Source: Maribacter sp. MMG018 (lineage in GTDB: Bacteria > Bacteroidota > Bacteroidia > Flavobacteriales > Flavobacteriaceae). Taken from it: a DNA stretch of 64,000 bases. Positions within the stretch are counted from its first letter, which is position 1, and each line of letters opens with the position of its first letter. The DNA is taken from NCBI RefSeq assembly GCF_018100785.1, contig NZ_JAGJEC010000002.1, forward strand, positions 496,001-560,000, given 5' to 3'. Positions 24,637-33,494 of this stretch are shown one piece after another. A program made the translations under genes and the position numbers. The notes below the pieces were generated by a model. That model made no database searches and was not told the origin of the DNA. It saw nothing but the letters and a program-made list of their open reading frames with translations.

Positions 24637-25338
24637 ATGCAAATATTCATAAAGCTATTGTTAGCCCATTTAATAGGTGATTTTATGTTGCAGCCCAGTA
24701 AATGGGTGATACATAAAGAAGCCAACAAGGCAAGGTCCAAGTACCTTTATTTTCATGTTTTAGTGCATTTTGCCCTGTATATGTTGGTTCTATGGAATAT
24801 AAACGATTGGAAAATAGCCGTTGTAATTACTATAAGCCATTTGTTCATAGATATGGGCAAGCTGTATGCGGCTTCATTTTTTAAGAACCAAAGTGTTCCT
24901 TTTTTCTTAGATCAAGTACTCCACATTCTAGTTCTTTATATCTGTTGTTTTTACGACAATCTGTATGGGCATACCATAACGCTTTTCGATAATTTGGATT
25001 GGGGCCTAGTATTGGCGGTCGTTTTTGTTACCTTTCCTTCTGCAATTATAATGGCGAAGCTTTTGGAGGGAATGTCCGATCAGATCAGTACCGACCATAA
25101 ATCATTGCCGAACGCGGGTAAGTACATAGGGATCATAGAGCGGTTGTTCGTGTTGATATTTATCATAATGGGAAGGTGGGATGCCATCGGTTTTTTAATC
25201 ACCGCCAAATCTGTTTTTAGGTTCAACGACCTAAAAGAAAGCAATAGTAGAAAGCTTACGGAATATATTTTGATCGGTACCTTGGTAAGCTTTGGTTTGG
25301 CCATTATGGCCGGTATTCTCTATACTAGTTTTAATTAA
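24637..25338 (+). CDS. DUF3307 integral membrane protein with intramembrane His/Asp pairs
   Basis: 233 residues with about six hydrophobic segments. Four helices each hold a polar pair spaced four residues apart: His11/Asp15, His40/His44, His68/Asp72 and Asp92/His96, together with Gln19, Lys75 and Gln93. Such a pattern suggests a metal centre buried in the membrane, somewhat like YdjM-type membrane hydrolases; no function is established for the family. It starts 3 bases after the SatD stop, so the two are surely one operon, and a conserved functional pair is likely. Confidence 0.8.
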   Translation: MQIFIKLLLAHLIGDFMLQPSKWVIHKEANKARSKYLYFHVLVHFALYMLVLWNINDWKIAVVITISHLFIDMGKLYAASFFKNQSVPFFLDQVLHILVLYICCFYDNLYGHTITLFDNLDWGLVLAVVFVTFPSAIIMAKLLEGMSDQISTDHKSLPNAGKYIGIIERLFVLIFIIMGRWDAIGFLITAKSVFRFNDLKESNSRKLTEYILIGTLVSFGLAIMAGILYTSFN

Positions 25339-25347
25339 TTCAACGAT

Positions 25348-26127
25348 ATGAACAGGTTTGCGGTATTTTTGATAACATGTGGGATTGTACTTAACGTTGC
25401 TGCCCAAACCGAACATTTCACTTCTTTTGACGGTGTTGATATAGCGTACACGGATCAGGGGCTTGGTAGTCCTATATTACTTGTTCATGGGTTTTTAAAC
25501 TCTGGGCGGTCGTGGCAAAACACCCAAATAGAAAAAGATTTACTGGAAAAGGGGTATCGGGTGATCGTTCCCGATTTACGGGGAACGGGAATGTCAGACA
25601 AGCCACAAGACGATATATATTATCAAAACGATGCGGAGGTCAAAGACCTTCAGCTTTTAATGTCACATTTAAAGATAGTTCGGTACGATGCCATCGGATA
25701 TTCTAGGGGAAGTATCGTTTTGGCCAAGCTTTTAACAAAAGACGAACGAATAAAGAAAGCCGTGCTTGGGGGTATGGGCATAGATTTTACCGATCCTGAA
25801 TGGGATCGGCGTTTAATGTTCGCCGAGGCGTTCAATGGCAATATAACGGAGACGACACAAGGTGCGGTTGCCTATGCCAAGTCTATAAATGCCGATTTTC
25901 GTTCCCTTCACTTACAACAGAAATACCAACCGGTAACTTCGATAAAAGATCTTGCCCAAGTAAAGGCCAAGGTTTTGGTAGTAGTTGGTGACAAGGATAT
26001 GGACAATGGGGATCCAGTGGCATTGAGCAAGGTTTTTAAAAGAGGAAGACAGGTTACGGTACCCGGAGATCATAACGGAGCATGGAAAACAAAAGAGTTT
26101 TCAAAGAAGGTTCTTCGATTTTTGTAA
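25348..26127 (+). CDS. Alpha/beta hydrolase, exported
   Basis: 259 residues with a signal peptide ending near NVAAQ (residue 20). The fold is clear: the oxyanion strand LLVHGFLNSG near 44-53, DLRGTGMSDKP near 77-87, the nucleophile elbow GYSRGS (Ser119 region), the acid in VVGDKDMDNG, and the catalytic His in PGDHNGAW near the C-terminus. It begins 9 bases after the DUF3307 gene, so it probably belongs to the same transcript. The substrate is unknown; an esterase or lipase acting in the periplasm is the simplest reading. Confidence 0.85.
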   Translation: MNRFAVFLITCGIVLNVAAQTEHFTSFDGVDIAYTDQGLGSPILLVHGFLNSGRSWQNTQIEKDLLEKGYRVIVPDLRGTGMSDKPQDDIYYQNDAEVKDLQLLMSHLKIVRYDAIGYSRGSIVLAKLLTKDERIKKAVLGGMGIDFTDPEWDRRLMFAEAFNGNITETTQGAVAYAKSINADFRSLHLQQKYQPVTSIKDLAQVKAKVLVVVGDKDMDNGDPVALSKVFKRGRQVTVPGDHNGAWKTKEFSKKVLRFL

Positions 26128-26274
26128 GTTATTTTCCTCTTTGTATGGCTACGTTGATTAGAATTTTCATCAAACTAAGATCTTTTTGTTTTATTTCATA
26201 TTATGAGTAAGATCAAACAAATATAATTTTTACTTTTACGCCTTGGTTTTCAAAAACAGAAATCCCAAGTAAAT

Positions 26275-28167
26275 ATGGTTACAACAGGCAGAAAGTATGT
26301 GTTTGATTTTGACAGTACGTTAACAAGGGTAGAGGCCTTGGATGTATTGGCCGAAATGACATTGGAAGGTAAATCCAATAAGGAAGAAATCATTAATGAG
26401 ATCCAAAATATAACCAATCTTGGTATCGATGGTGATATTTCCTTTACAGAGTCGTTAGAGCGAAGAATTAAGTTGTTAAATGCCCACAAAGACCATTTAG
26501 ATGGTTTGGTGAACGAGCTTAGGCACAAAATATCAAAATCGATTGCCTCGAACAAAGAGTTTTTTGAAAAGTATTCAGATGATATTTATGTAATATCATG
26601 TGGATTTAAAGAGTTTATAGATCCTATTGTAGAAGAGTACAATATACCGTCCGAAAGGGTGTATGCAAATACATTCAAGTTTGACAGTGACGGAAACATT
26701 ATCGGTTTTGATGAGCATAATGTATTATCTCATCATAACGGAAAAATAGAATGCCTAAAACAAATGAACTTGGACGGAGAAGTTCAGGTCATTGGTGATG
26801 GCTATAGTGATTATGTAATGAGGGAAGCGGGCATTGCGGATAAGTTTTTTGCATATACAGAAAATGTACATAGAGATAAAGCCACCGACAAAGCTGACCA
26901 TATTGCGCCTAACCTAGATGAATTTTTATTTGTGAACGATTTGCCAAGAAATATATCCTACCCAAAGAACAGAATTAAGATCCTTTTATTGGAGAATGTG
27001 CATCCGGCAGCTTTTGAGAACCTTTCTAAAGATGGTTTCTCTGTAGAGTTGGTAAAACATAGTCTTCCGGAAGAGGAATTGATAGAGAAGATCAAAAACG
27101 TCCATGTTTTGGGTATCCGTTCTAAGACACAGGTTAATCAAAAAGTACTGGATGCGGCAGAGAAATTATTGGTCGTAGGTGCGTTTTGTATCGGAACTAC
27201 GCAAATAGACCTTGACTATGCCAAGAAAAAGGGAGTTGTTGTTTTCAATGCTCCTTATAGCAACACAAGATCGGTCGTAGAGTTGGCCATAGGCGAAATT
27301 ATCATGCTAATGCGTAGCGTTTTCGCCAGGAGTTCAGAAATACATAACGGACAGTGGCAGAAAACAGCTGCAGGTTCCCGTGAGGTCCGTGGTAAGAATT
27401 TAGGTATTGTAGGTTACGGTAATATAGGTAAGCAATTGTCGGTATTGGCGGAAGCCATGGGTATGAAAGTGTACTACTATGACGTAAACGACCAACTGGC
27501 TATCGGTAATGCGGTAAGGTGCGGTACATTAGAGGATCTATTGAACGTTTCCGATGTGGTTACACTTCATGTAGACGATAACAAGGCCAACAGGAACTTT
27601 ATTGGGGCCAGAGAAATAAACCAAATGAAGAAAGGGGCTATGTTGATCAATCTTTCTAGAGGTTTTGTGGTCGATATTGATGCTTTGGCAGAAGGTTTGG
27701 AAAGTGGTAAAATTGGTGGGGCGGCAGTAGATGTATACCCCGAAGAACCAAGAAGTAACGGTGAATTTAAAACAAGGCTGCAAGGTTTTCCAAATGTTAT
27801 TTTAACCCCGCATGTGGGTGGTAGTACCGAAGAAGCTCAAAGAGATATTGCCGATTTTGTGCCCAATAAAATAATGGATTATATTAACTCTGGTAATACG
27901 GTAGATGCGGTAAACTTTCCTAATATCAGGTTGCCGAAACAGAATAAGGTTCATAGATTTTTGCACATACACAAAAATGTACCTGGCATCATGGCCAAAA
28001 TAAATGAGGTGTTGGCCAAATATGAGCTTAACATATCAAGTCAATATCTTTCTACCGATAATGAAGTAGGGTACGTAATTACCGATTTGGACAAAGAATA
28101 CAACAAAGATGTTATCAAAGCCCTTAAAAAGGTAGAGAACACCATTAAATTTAGGGTGCTGTACTAG
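26275..28167 (+). CDS. serA: Phosphoserine phosphatase / D-3-phosphoglycerate dehydrogenase fusion
   Basis: 630-residue bifunctional protein for serine synthesis. Residues 1-215 are a HAD phosphatase of the SerB type: nucleophile Asp11 and Asp13 (DFDSTLT), Ser108-Gly110 (ISCGF), Lys157 (NGKIE) and GDGYSD at 174-179. Residues about 233-545 are a 2-hydroxyacid dehydrogenase: RSKT at 282-285, GYGNIG at 380-385, and catalytic Arg462, Glu491 and His513. An ACT domain (about 560-630) should give serine feedback control. The two enzymes catalyse steps 3 and 1 of the pathway. The aminotransferase SerC is not in the window. It ends 2 bases from convergent rlmH. Confidence 0.93.
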   Translation: MVTTGRKYVFDFDSTLTRVEALDVLAEMTLEGKSNKEEIINEIQNITNLGIDGDISFTESLERRIKLLNAHKDHLDGLVNELRHKISKSIASNKEFFEKYSDDIYVISCGFKEFIDPIVEEYNIPSERVYANTFKFDSDGNIIGFDEHNVLSHHNGKIECLKQMNLDGEVQVIGDGYSDYVMREAGIADKFFAYTENVHRDKATDKADHIAPNLDEFLFVNDLPRNISYPKNRIKILLLENVHPAAFENLSKDGFSVELVKHSLPEEELIEKIKNVHVLGIRSKTQVNQKVLDAAEKLLVVGAFCIGTTQIDLDYAKKKGVVVFNAPYSNTRSVVELAIGEIIMLMRSVFARSSEIHNGQWQKTAAGSREVRGKNLGIVGYGNIGKQLSVLAEAMGMKVYYYDVNDQLAIGNAVRCGTLEDLLNVSDVVTLHVDDNKANRNFIGAREINQMKKGAMLINLSRGFVVDIDALAEGLESGKIGGAAVDVYPEEPRSNGEFKTRLQGFPNVILTPHVGGSTEEAQRDIADFVPNKIMDYINSGNTVDAVNFPNIRLPKQNKVHRFLHIHKNVPGIMAKINEVLAKYELNISSQYLSTDNEVGYVITDLDKEYNKDVIKALKKVENTIKFRVLY

Positions 28168-28169
28168 TC

Positions 28170-28643
28170 TTATTTATGATGGTAAGGCTCGTTTCTTAAG
28201 ATGGTGAAGGCACGGTATATCTGTTCTACCACGAATAAGCGTACCATTTGGTGAGAGAAAGTCATTTTTGACAGGCTGATCTTACCGGCGGCCCTATTGT
28301 ATACTTCTTGACTAAAGCCATATGGGCCTCCGATTAAAAATACCAATTGCTTTAGACCGGAGTTCATCTTCTTTTGCAAATAGGCAGAAAACTCTATTGA
28401 GGTATATTGTTTTCCTTTTTCGTCCAACAGAACCAGAACATCCGTATTGGATAGGTGTTTTAAAATAAGTTCTCCCTCTTTTGTCTTCTGCTGGTCTTCT
28501 GAAAGGTTTTTTGTTTTCTTTAAATCAGGAATGAGTTCAATGTCGAATTTTATATAATGCCCTAATCGCCTTTCGTAAAGGTCTATAAGCTTTTGTAATT
28601 CAGAACTATCAGTTTTGCCTATGGCCAGTAGTTTAATCGTCAT
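28170..28643 (-). CDS. rlmH: 23S rRNA (pseudouridine1915-N3)-methyltransferase
   Basis: SPOUT methyltransferase of 157 residues, the normal RlmH length, that methylates pseudouridine in helix 69 of 23S rRNA. It has the typical start MTIKLLAIGKTDS, the cofactor loop FLIGGPYGFS near 102-111, and the invariant end SLSKMTFSHQMVRLFVVEQIYRAFTI-type region with final YHK. Confidence 0.95.
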   Translation of the reverse strand: MTIKLLAIGKTDSSELQKLIDLYERRLGHYIKFDIELIPDLKKTKNLSEDQQKTKEGELILKHLSNTDVLVLLDEKGKQYTSIEFSAYLQKKMNSGLKQLVFLIGGPYGFSQEVYNRAAGKISLSKMTFSHQMVRLFVVEQIYRAFTILRNEPYHHK

Positions 28644-28647
28644 ATTT

Positions 28648-28655
28648 CAAAAGTA
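28648..28655 (-). promoter_or_regulatory. Candidate -7 element for rlmH
   Basis: TACTTTTG on the minus strand ends only 4 bases before the rlmH ATG. Initiation 5-7 bases downstream would give a leaderless or nearly leaderless mRNA. Confidence 0.4.
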
Positions 28656-28706
28656 AATCAATTTCCCAAAATGGATTCGTATTTTAGCATATAACAAGTT
28701 TAAAAT

Positions 28707-29564
28707 ATGATTACAGAAGAACAATTTAATATAGAGATAGAAGGAATAATAGTCAATGCGATTAGGGAAGATGTAGGGGACGGGGATCATAGTTCTTTAG
28801 CCTGTATTCCTAAAGAGGCTACCGGAAAAGCAAAATTGTTGGTCAAGGACGAAGGTGTTATCGCCGGTGTAGAATTTGCAAAAAAAGTTTTTGAATATGT
28901 AGATAAAGATTTGGTTGTAAGTACCTTAATAGAAGATGGTGAGAAGGTAAAATACGGCGATATCGTTTTTTATGTAGAAGGAAGGTCCCAAAGTATCTTA
29001 AAGGCAGAAAGATTGGTTTTAAATGCCATGCAGCGAATGAGTGCAATAGCCACAAAAACAAATTTTTTCGTAAGCTTATTGGAAGGTACGGGAACCAAGA
29101 TATTGGATACCAGAAAAACAACACCTGGAATAAGGGCCTTGGAGAAATGGGCCGTAAAAATAGGGGGTGGGGAAAACCATAGGTTTGCGCTCTATGATAT
29201 GATAATGCTGAAAGATAACCATATAGATTTTGCGGGTGGGGTAACAAAGGCCATAGAGAAAACAAAGGCTTATTTGAAAGAAAAGAGAAGAGATCTTAAA
29301 ATTATTGTAGAAGCAAGAAACCTTGAGGAAATAAAGGAAATTTTAAAAACCGACGGTGTATATCGCATACTTATAGATAATTTTAATTATGACGATACTC
29401 GAGAGGCCGTAAGGCTGATCGGAGATAAATGTTTGACAGAATCGTCTGGTGGGATCAATGAGAAAACTATTCGTAAGTATGCCGAATGCGGTGTAAACTA
29501 TATTTCTTCGGGCGCCCTTACCCATTCGGTTTATAATATGGATCTAAGTTTAAAAGCAGTGTAA
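28707..29564 (+). CDS. nadC: Quinolinate phosphoribosyltransferase (carboxylating)
   Basis: NAD biosynthesis enzyme that converts quinolinate and PRPP into nicotinate mononucleotide, CO2 and pyrophosphate. 285 residues, normal length. Recognisable segments: EDVGDGDHSS near 19-28, LNAMQRMSAIATKT near 106-119, LDTRKTTPGIRALEKWAVKIGGGENHR (around 131-157; the Arg/Lys/His residues bind quinolinate), KDNHID near 172, and SSGGINEKTIR with YISSGALTHS at the end. First gene of a tight four-gene operon. Confidence 0.95.
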   Translation: MITEEQFNIEIEGIIVNAIREDVGDGDHSSLACIPKEATGKAKLLVKDEGVIAGVEFAKKVFEYVDKDLVVSTLIEDGEKVKYGDIVFYVEGRSQSILKAERLVLNAMQRMSAIATKTNFFVSLLEGTGTKILDTRKTTPGIRALEKWAVKIGGGENHRFALYDMIMLKDNHIDFAGGVTKAIEKTKAYLKEKRRDLKIIVEARNLEEIKEILKTDGVYRILIDNFNYDDTREAVRLIGDKCLTESSGGINEKTIRKYAECGVNYISSGALTHSVYNMDLSLKAV

Positions 29565-30533
29565 ATGTCTGCAGAGATAGAAGAGAAGCTAGATAAAATA
29601 CCGATTATAAATAAGATCGTTAAAGTATTAAAAACGATTAAGCTACCCGGATTTGAAGGTCTGTCCATTTACGATCTGATGGAGATGTATATTAGTGGTA
29701 TTGTTCAAGGGGCCTTGTCCTCAAGGGCGAGTGCCATATCTTTTAGTCTTTTTATGGCGTTGTTCCCCTTGTTGATATTTATGGTAACCTTGGTGCCTTA
29801 TTTGGTAGACTATGTAAGTATAAAAAACGCCGATTTTGAACTCGAGTTTCAATTCTTTTTAGAGTCGTTTCTGCCAAATGCAACGGGAGATTACTTCGGA
29901 GAAGTTTTTCAACAGATTAAAGATCAAAAACGAGGAGGATTATTATCATCTGCATTTTTACTTTCAATATTTCTTGTTGCCAACGGGGTAAACTCAATTT
30001 TTGGCGGTTTCGAGACTTCTTACCATATAGAATTGAGGCGTAATTTTTTTCGGCAATATCTTTATGCGTTAATGGTGGGGTTGATTTTGGCAATTTTAAT
30101 AATCGTCGGTTTTATCGCGTATGTGTATTTTGAGTTTTATGTACTGGGGTATTTAACAGAGTTTGCCGCAAAACAAGGTGGTTACGTGTTAGGAGATGAT
30201 GAGATTATCGGGGTGCGGATAGCCAAAGTTCTTTTCTTTATAATTTTATCTTATTTTACAACAGCGGTTCTTTATTATTTTGGAACTAGGGAAGGAAAAC
30301 AGGCCAGATTCTTTTCAGCTGGTTCCTTAATGACAACGGTCTTGTTCTTGTTGACTTCGTATTTGTTCGGTATTTATGTTGAAAAATTCGCTAGATACAA
30401 TGAACTTTATGGGGCTTTGGGGGGATTGTTGATATTAATGGTTTATATATGGTTAAATTCCAATATATTGCTACTTGGTTTTGAGTTGAACGCATCATTA
30501 AATTCCTTACGGAGAATCAGTAAAAAAGAATGA
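29565..30533 (+). CDS. YihY/BrkB family membrane protein
   Basis: 322 residues with six hydrophobic helices and the family signatures: RASAISFSLFMALFPLLIF near residues 54-72, a FGGFETSYHIELRRNFFRQYL-like region near 145-165, and YGALGGLLILMVYIWLNSNILLLG near the end. Homologues were once mislabelled ribonuclease BN; the real role is unknown, perhaps lipid transport. The ATG begins directly after the nadC stop codon (0-base gap) and its own stop overlaps the next start. Confidence 0.88.
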   Translation: MSAEIEEKLDKIPIINKIVKVLKTIKLPGFEGLSIYDLMEMYISGIVQGALSSRASAISFSLFMALFPLLIFMVTLVPYLVDYVSIKNADFELEFQFFLESFLPNATGDYFGEVFQQIKDQKRGGLLSSAFLLSIFLVANGVNSIFGGFETSYHIELRRNFFRQYLYALMVGLILAILIIVGFIAYVYFEFYVLGYLTEFAAKQGGYVLGDDEIIGVRIAKVLFFIILSYFTTAVLYYFGTREGKQARFFSAGSLMTTVLFLLTSYLFGIYVEKFARYNELYGALGGLLILMVYIWLNSNILLLGFELNASLNSLRRISKKE

Positions 30534-30970
30534 TAGATTATAAAAAATATATACTTGTACTATTTCTAGTTTGCTTTGCGAATTATGTATCGGCACAGAG
30601 CATTTTTGGTAAATGGAAAACGATAGACGACCGTACTGGCAACCCAAAAGGGATTATCAATATCTATGAAAAAGATGGGCTCATGTACGGTTTTGTAGAA
30701 AAAATATTGGAAGAGGGCAAAGAAAATGCCACTTGCCATAAGTGTGAAGGCGAGTTAAAAAACAAGCCAGTAGTAGGTATGGAGATAATTACCGCTGCCG
30801 AGAAACATGGTGATGGGGAGTGGAAGGGGAAAAGGCTTTTTGACCCCGAACAAGCAATGACCTTTCGTTGTAAAATATGGTTAAACCCCCACAATCCCAA
30901 TGAATTAAAGGTAAGAGGGTATTTAGCGTTTATCTACCGTACTCAAACCTGGTTGCGGGTAGAAGATTAA
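30530..30970 (+). CDS. DUF2147 family exported protein
   Basis: 146 residues with a signal peptide ending near SAQ (residue 23), then the DUF2147 domain: IFGKWKTIDDRTGNPKGIINIYE, a CHKC pair near 65-68, and GYLAFIYRTQTWLRV at the end. The fold is thought to be a small beta-barrel of lipocalin type; the function is unknown. The start overlaps the yihY stop by 4 bases (ATGA), showing translational coupling. Confidence 0.85.
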   Translation: MIDYKKYILVLFLVCFANYVSAQSIFGKWKTIDDRTGNPKGIINIYEKDGLMYGFVEKILEEGKENATCHKCEGELKNKPVVGMEIITAAEKHGDGEWKGKRLFDPEQAMTFRCKIWLNPHNPNELKVRGYLAFIYRTQTWLRVED

Positions 30971-30975
30971 AAATA

Positions 30976-33432
30976 ATGTCACATTTTATAAATGTCATAT
31001 TGCCCATTCCTTTAGAAAGGCTGTTTACCTATAGTGTTACATCTGATCAGGTACAGGAGATTAAGCCGGGGATGAGGGTTTCGGTTCCCTTTGGAAAATC
31101 AAAAATATATACGGGAGTGGTGCATAGTGTGCATCAAAAAGCCCCAGAGGCCTATGAAGCCAAGGCAATAGACCAAATACTGGATTATGAACCCATTGTT
31201 ACCCCGACACAGATACAACATTGGGAGTGGATCGCAGAATACTATATGTGTACTTTGGGCGAAGTGCTAAGGAGCGCTCTGCCTTCTGCTTTTTTGCTCG
31301 AGAGTGAGACCCTGGTGTTGCGCAATACAGAGGCCGATATCAACGAGAGCGATTTAAAGGATGACGAATTTTTGGTTTTTGAGGCACTTCAGCATCAATC
31401 TGTTTTAAAAGTACAGGAAGTGGCTGTCATCGTTGATAGAAAAAATGTTCTACCGGTGCTCAATAGATTATTGAAAAAAAAGGTAATTCATTTAAAAGAG
31501 GAGGTTTTTGAGCAGTATAGGCCAAAATTGGTAAAGTACATAAGAATGGGGGAGGCATACAGCTCCGACGAGTCATTGGAAACGTTGCTAGCGTCTTTGA
31601 CAAGGGCGCCAAAACAGAGTCAGGTCGTGCTTGCCCTGTTTCAGCTGTTGGGCCAGACAAAGAAACCTATTTCGGTAGCAGACCTAGAGAAGGCGAGCAA
31701 TAGCTCAAAAGCTGTGATCAAAGCATTGGTGGATAAGGAAATACTGGAAGAATATTTTATTAGAACAGATAGGATAAATTATGACGGTTCCAATTACAAT
31801 GCGGCTATAAAAGACCTGAACGAATATCAAAAAATAGCCTTAGGAGATATAGAAAAGTCTTTTAACGACAAAAAAGTTACCCTTTTAAAAGGGGTTACTT
31901 CTTCTGGAAAAACAGAAGTATATGTAAAGCTGATAGAAGCTTGTTTGGCAACAGAAAAACAAGTGCTCTATCTATTGCCGGAGATCGCATTGACTACCCA
32001 GCTTATTTCAAGGTTACAAGAATATTTTGGAGAAAAAATAGCCGTATATCATTCTAAATATAATGTACATGAAAGGGTAGAGGTTTGGAACAATGTTCTG
32101 AACCAAGAGCCAAAGGCCCAGATAGTAATAGGGGCGAGGTCGTCTTTATTTCTTCCTTTTAAAAATTTAGGGCTGTTAATTGTAGATGAAGAACACGAGT
32201 CATCCTTTAAACAGTTTGATCCGGCACCAAGGTATCATGCCCGGGATGCCGCTATAGTCTTGGCTAATTTTCATGGGGCCAATGTTCTTTTGGGCTCTGC
32301 TACACCTAGTATTGAAAGTTATTATAATGCCCAAACAGGTAAATATGGATATGCCGAGATAAACAGGCGTTTTGGTAATGTGTTGATGCCCGACATAGAG
32401 TTGGTTGATATTAAGGAAGCGCATCGTAAAAGAAGGATGAAAGGTCACTTTTCTGAACGGTTGATGGAAGAGATCCAAGAAGCTTTAGATGTAGGGGAAC
32501 AAGTTATTTTATTTCAAAATAGAAGGGGATATGCCCCCGTTTTAGAATGTATGACTTGCGGACATACACCACAATGCCCAAATTGTGATGTAAGTTTAAC
32601 GTATCACCAATATAGAAAGCAAATACGCTGTCATTACTGTGGTTACCATGCTGCGTTGCCAGAAAGTTGCCATGCTTGTGGAAGTTCAGAACTGGATACC
32701 AAAGGTTTTGGTACACAGCAAATAGAGGAAGAGGTGTTAAAACTGTTTCCGGAGGTCAAGGTTGGCAGAATGGATTTGGATACCACTAGGGGCAAGCATG
32801 CCTATGAAAAAATCATAACATCTTTTGAACAGCAAGAGCTAGATATATTAATTGGGACACAAATGCTTACCAAAGGGCTAGATTTTAGAAATGTAAGTCT
32901 GGTAGGTGTTATGCAGGCAGATACACTTTTAAATTTTCCGGACTATAGGGCCCATGAGAAAGCTTTTCAATTGTTGACCCAAGTTTCGGGTAGGGCGGGC
33001 AGAACCAAAAAGAGGGGCAAGGTGATCATACAGAGTTACAATCCGTACCATCAAATATTAAAACAGGTAACAACCGGGGATTATGGGGAAATGTATAAAG
33101 AGCAGCTCTACGAAAGGGAACAATACAAGTACCCTCCTATAAACAGGGTAATCAAAATAACCTTTAAACATAAAAATTACAATGTTCTCAATGAGGCGGC
33201 CGATTGGTTTGCCGGAGCCTTAAAGAACAATTTTGGAGGAACTGTTCTAGGGCCTGAGTATCCACCTGTTTCCCGTATAAGAAACCAATATCTAAAACAT
33301 ATCTTGATCAAGATTTCAAAAAATGATTCTTTGACGCGCAGTAAACGGAATATAAAAAGAATAGAAAAGTCGTTTAATGCCATATCTACGTACAGAAGTG
33401 TTCGTGTTATATATAATGTGGATCATATATAA
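30976..33432 (+). CDS. priA: Primosomal protein N' (replication restart helicase PriA)
   Basis: 818 residues, a 3'-to-5' helicase that reloads the replisome at stalled forks. The N-terminal DNA-binding domain occupies about 1-105. Helicase motifs: Walker A GVTSSGKT (306-313), DEEH (404-407), and GSATPS. Eight cysteines in the CMTCGHTPQCPNC and RCHYCGYH...CHACGS segments (about 520-565) bind two zinc ions. The C-terminal part has QVSGRAGR (motif VI). It ends the nadC operon and is followed by a terminator. Confidence 0.96.
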   Translation: MSHFINVILPIPLERLFTYSVTSDQVQEIKPGMRVSVPFGKSKIYTGVVHSVHQKAPEAYEAKAIDQILDYEPIVTPTQIQHWEWIAEYYMCTLGEVLRSALPSAFLLESETLVLRNTEADINESDLKDDEFLVFEALQHQSVLKVQEVAVIVDRKNVLPVLNRLLKKKVIHLKEEVFEQYRPKLVKYIRMGEAYSSDESLETLLASLTRAPKQSQVVLALFQLLGQTKKPISVADLEKASNSSKAVIKALVDKEILEEYFIRTDRINYDGSNYNAAIKDLNEYQKIALGDIEKSFNDKKVTLLKGVTSSGKTEVYVKLIEACLATEKQVLYLLPEIALTTQLISRLQEYFGEKIAVYHSKYNVHERVEVWNNVLNQEPKAQIVIGARSSLFLPFKNLGLLIVDEEHESSFKQFDPAPRYHARDAAIVLANFHGANVLLGSATPSIESYYNAQTGKYGYAEINRRFGNVLMPDIELVDIKEAHRKRRMKGHFSERLMEEIQEALDVGEQVILFQNRRGYAPVLECMTCGHTPQCPNCDVSLTYHQYRKQIRCHYCGYHAALPESCHACGSSELDTKGFGTQQIEEEVLKLFPEVKVGRMDLDTTRGKHAYEKIITSFEQQELDILIGTQMLTKGLDFRNVSLVGVMQADTLLNFPDYRAHEKAFQLLTQVSGRAGRTKKRGKVIIQSYNPYHQILKQVTTGDYGEMYKEQLYEREQYKYPPINRVIKITFKHKNYNVLNEAADWFAGALKNNFGGTVLGPEYPPVSRIRNQYLKHILIKISKNDSLTRSKRNIKRIEKSFNAISTYRSVRVIYNVDHI

Positions 33433-33436
33433 AATA

Positions 33437-33464
33437 AAAAAACCGCCAATTGGCGGTTTTTTCT
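33437..33464. terminator. Bidirectional terminator between priA and the LytTR regulator gene
   Basis: Stem AAAACCGCC/GGCGGTTTT with an AATT loop, A run upstream and T run downstream, between two convergent genes. Confidence 0.88.
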
Positions 33465-33494
33465 ATAATAAGTAAAATAATATCATATATATTG

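Noticed and set aside
24028-26127. Classification of the SatD operon as a known CBASS, Pycsar or CRISPR-type defence system
   Set aside because: There is no CD-NTase, no canonical cyclase effector pair, no Cas protein and no defence-island context; only a distant resemblance to class III cyclases is supported.
28858-29265. 135-residue minus-strand frame rich in Leu and Pro inside nadC
   Set aside because: It is antisense to a well-conserved gene and has low-complexity composition from the opposite strand.
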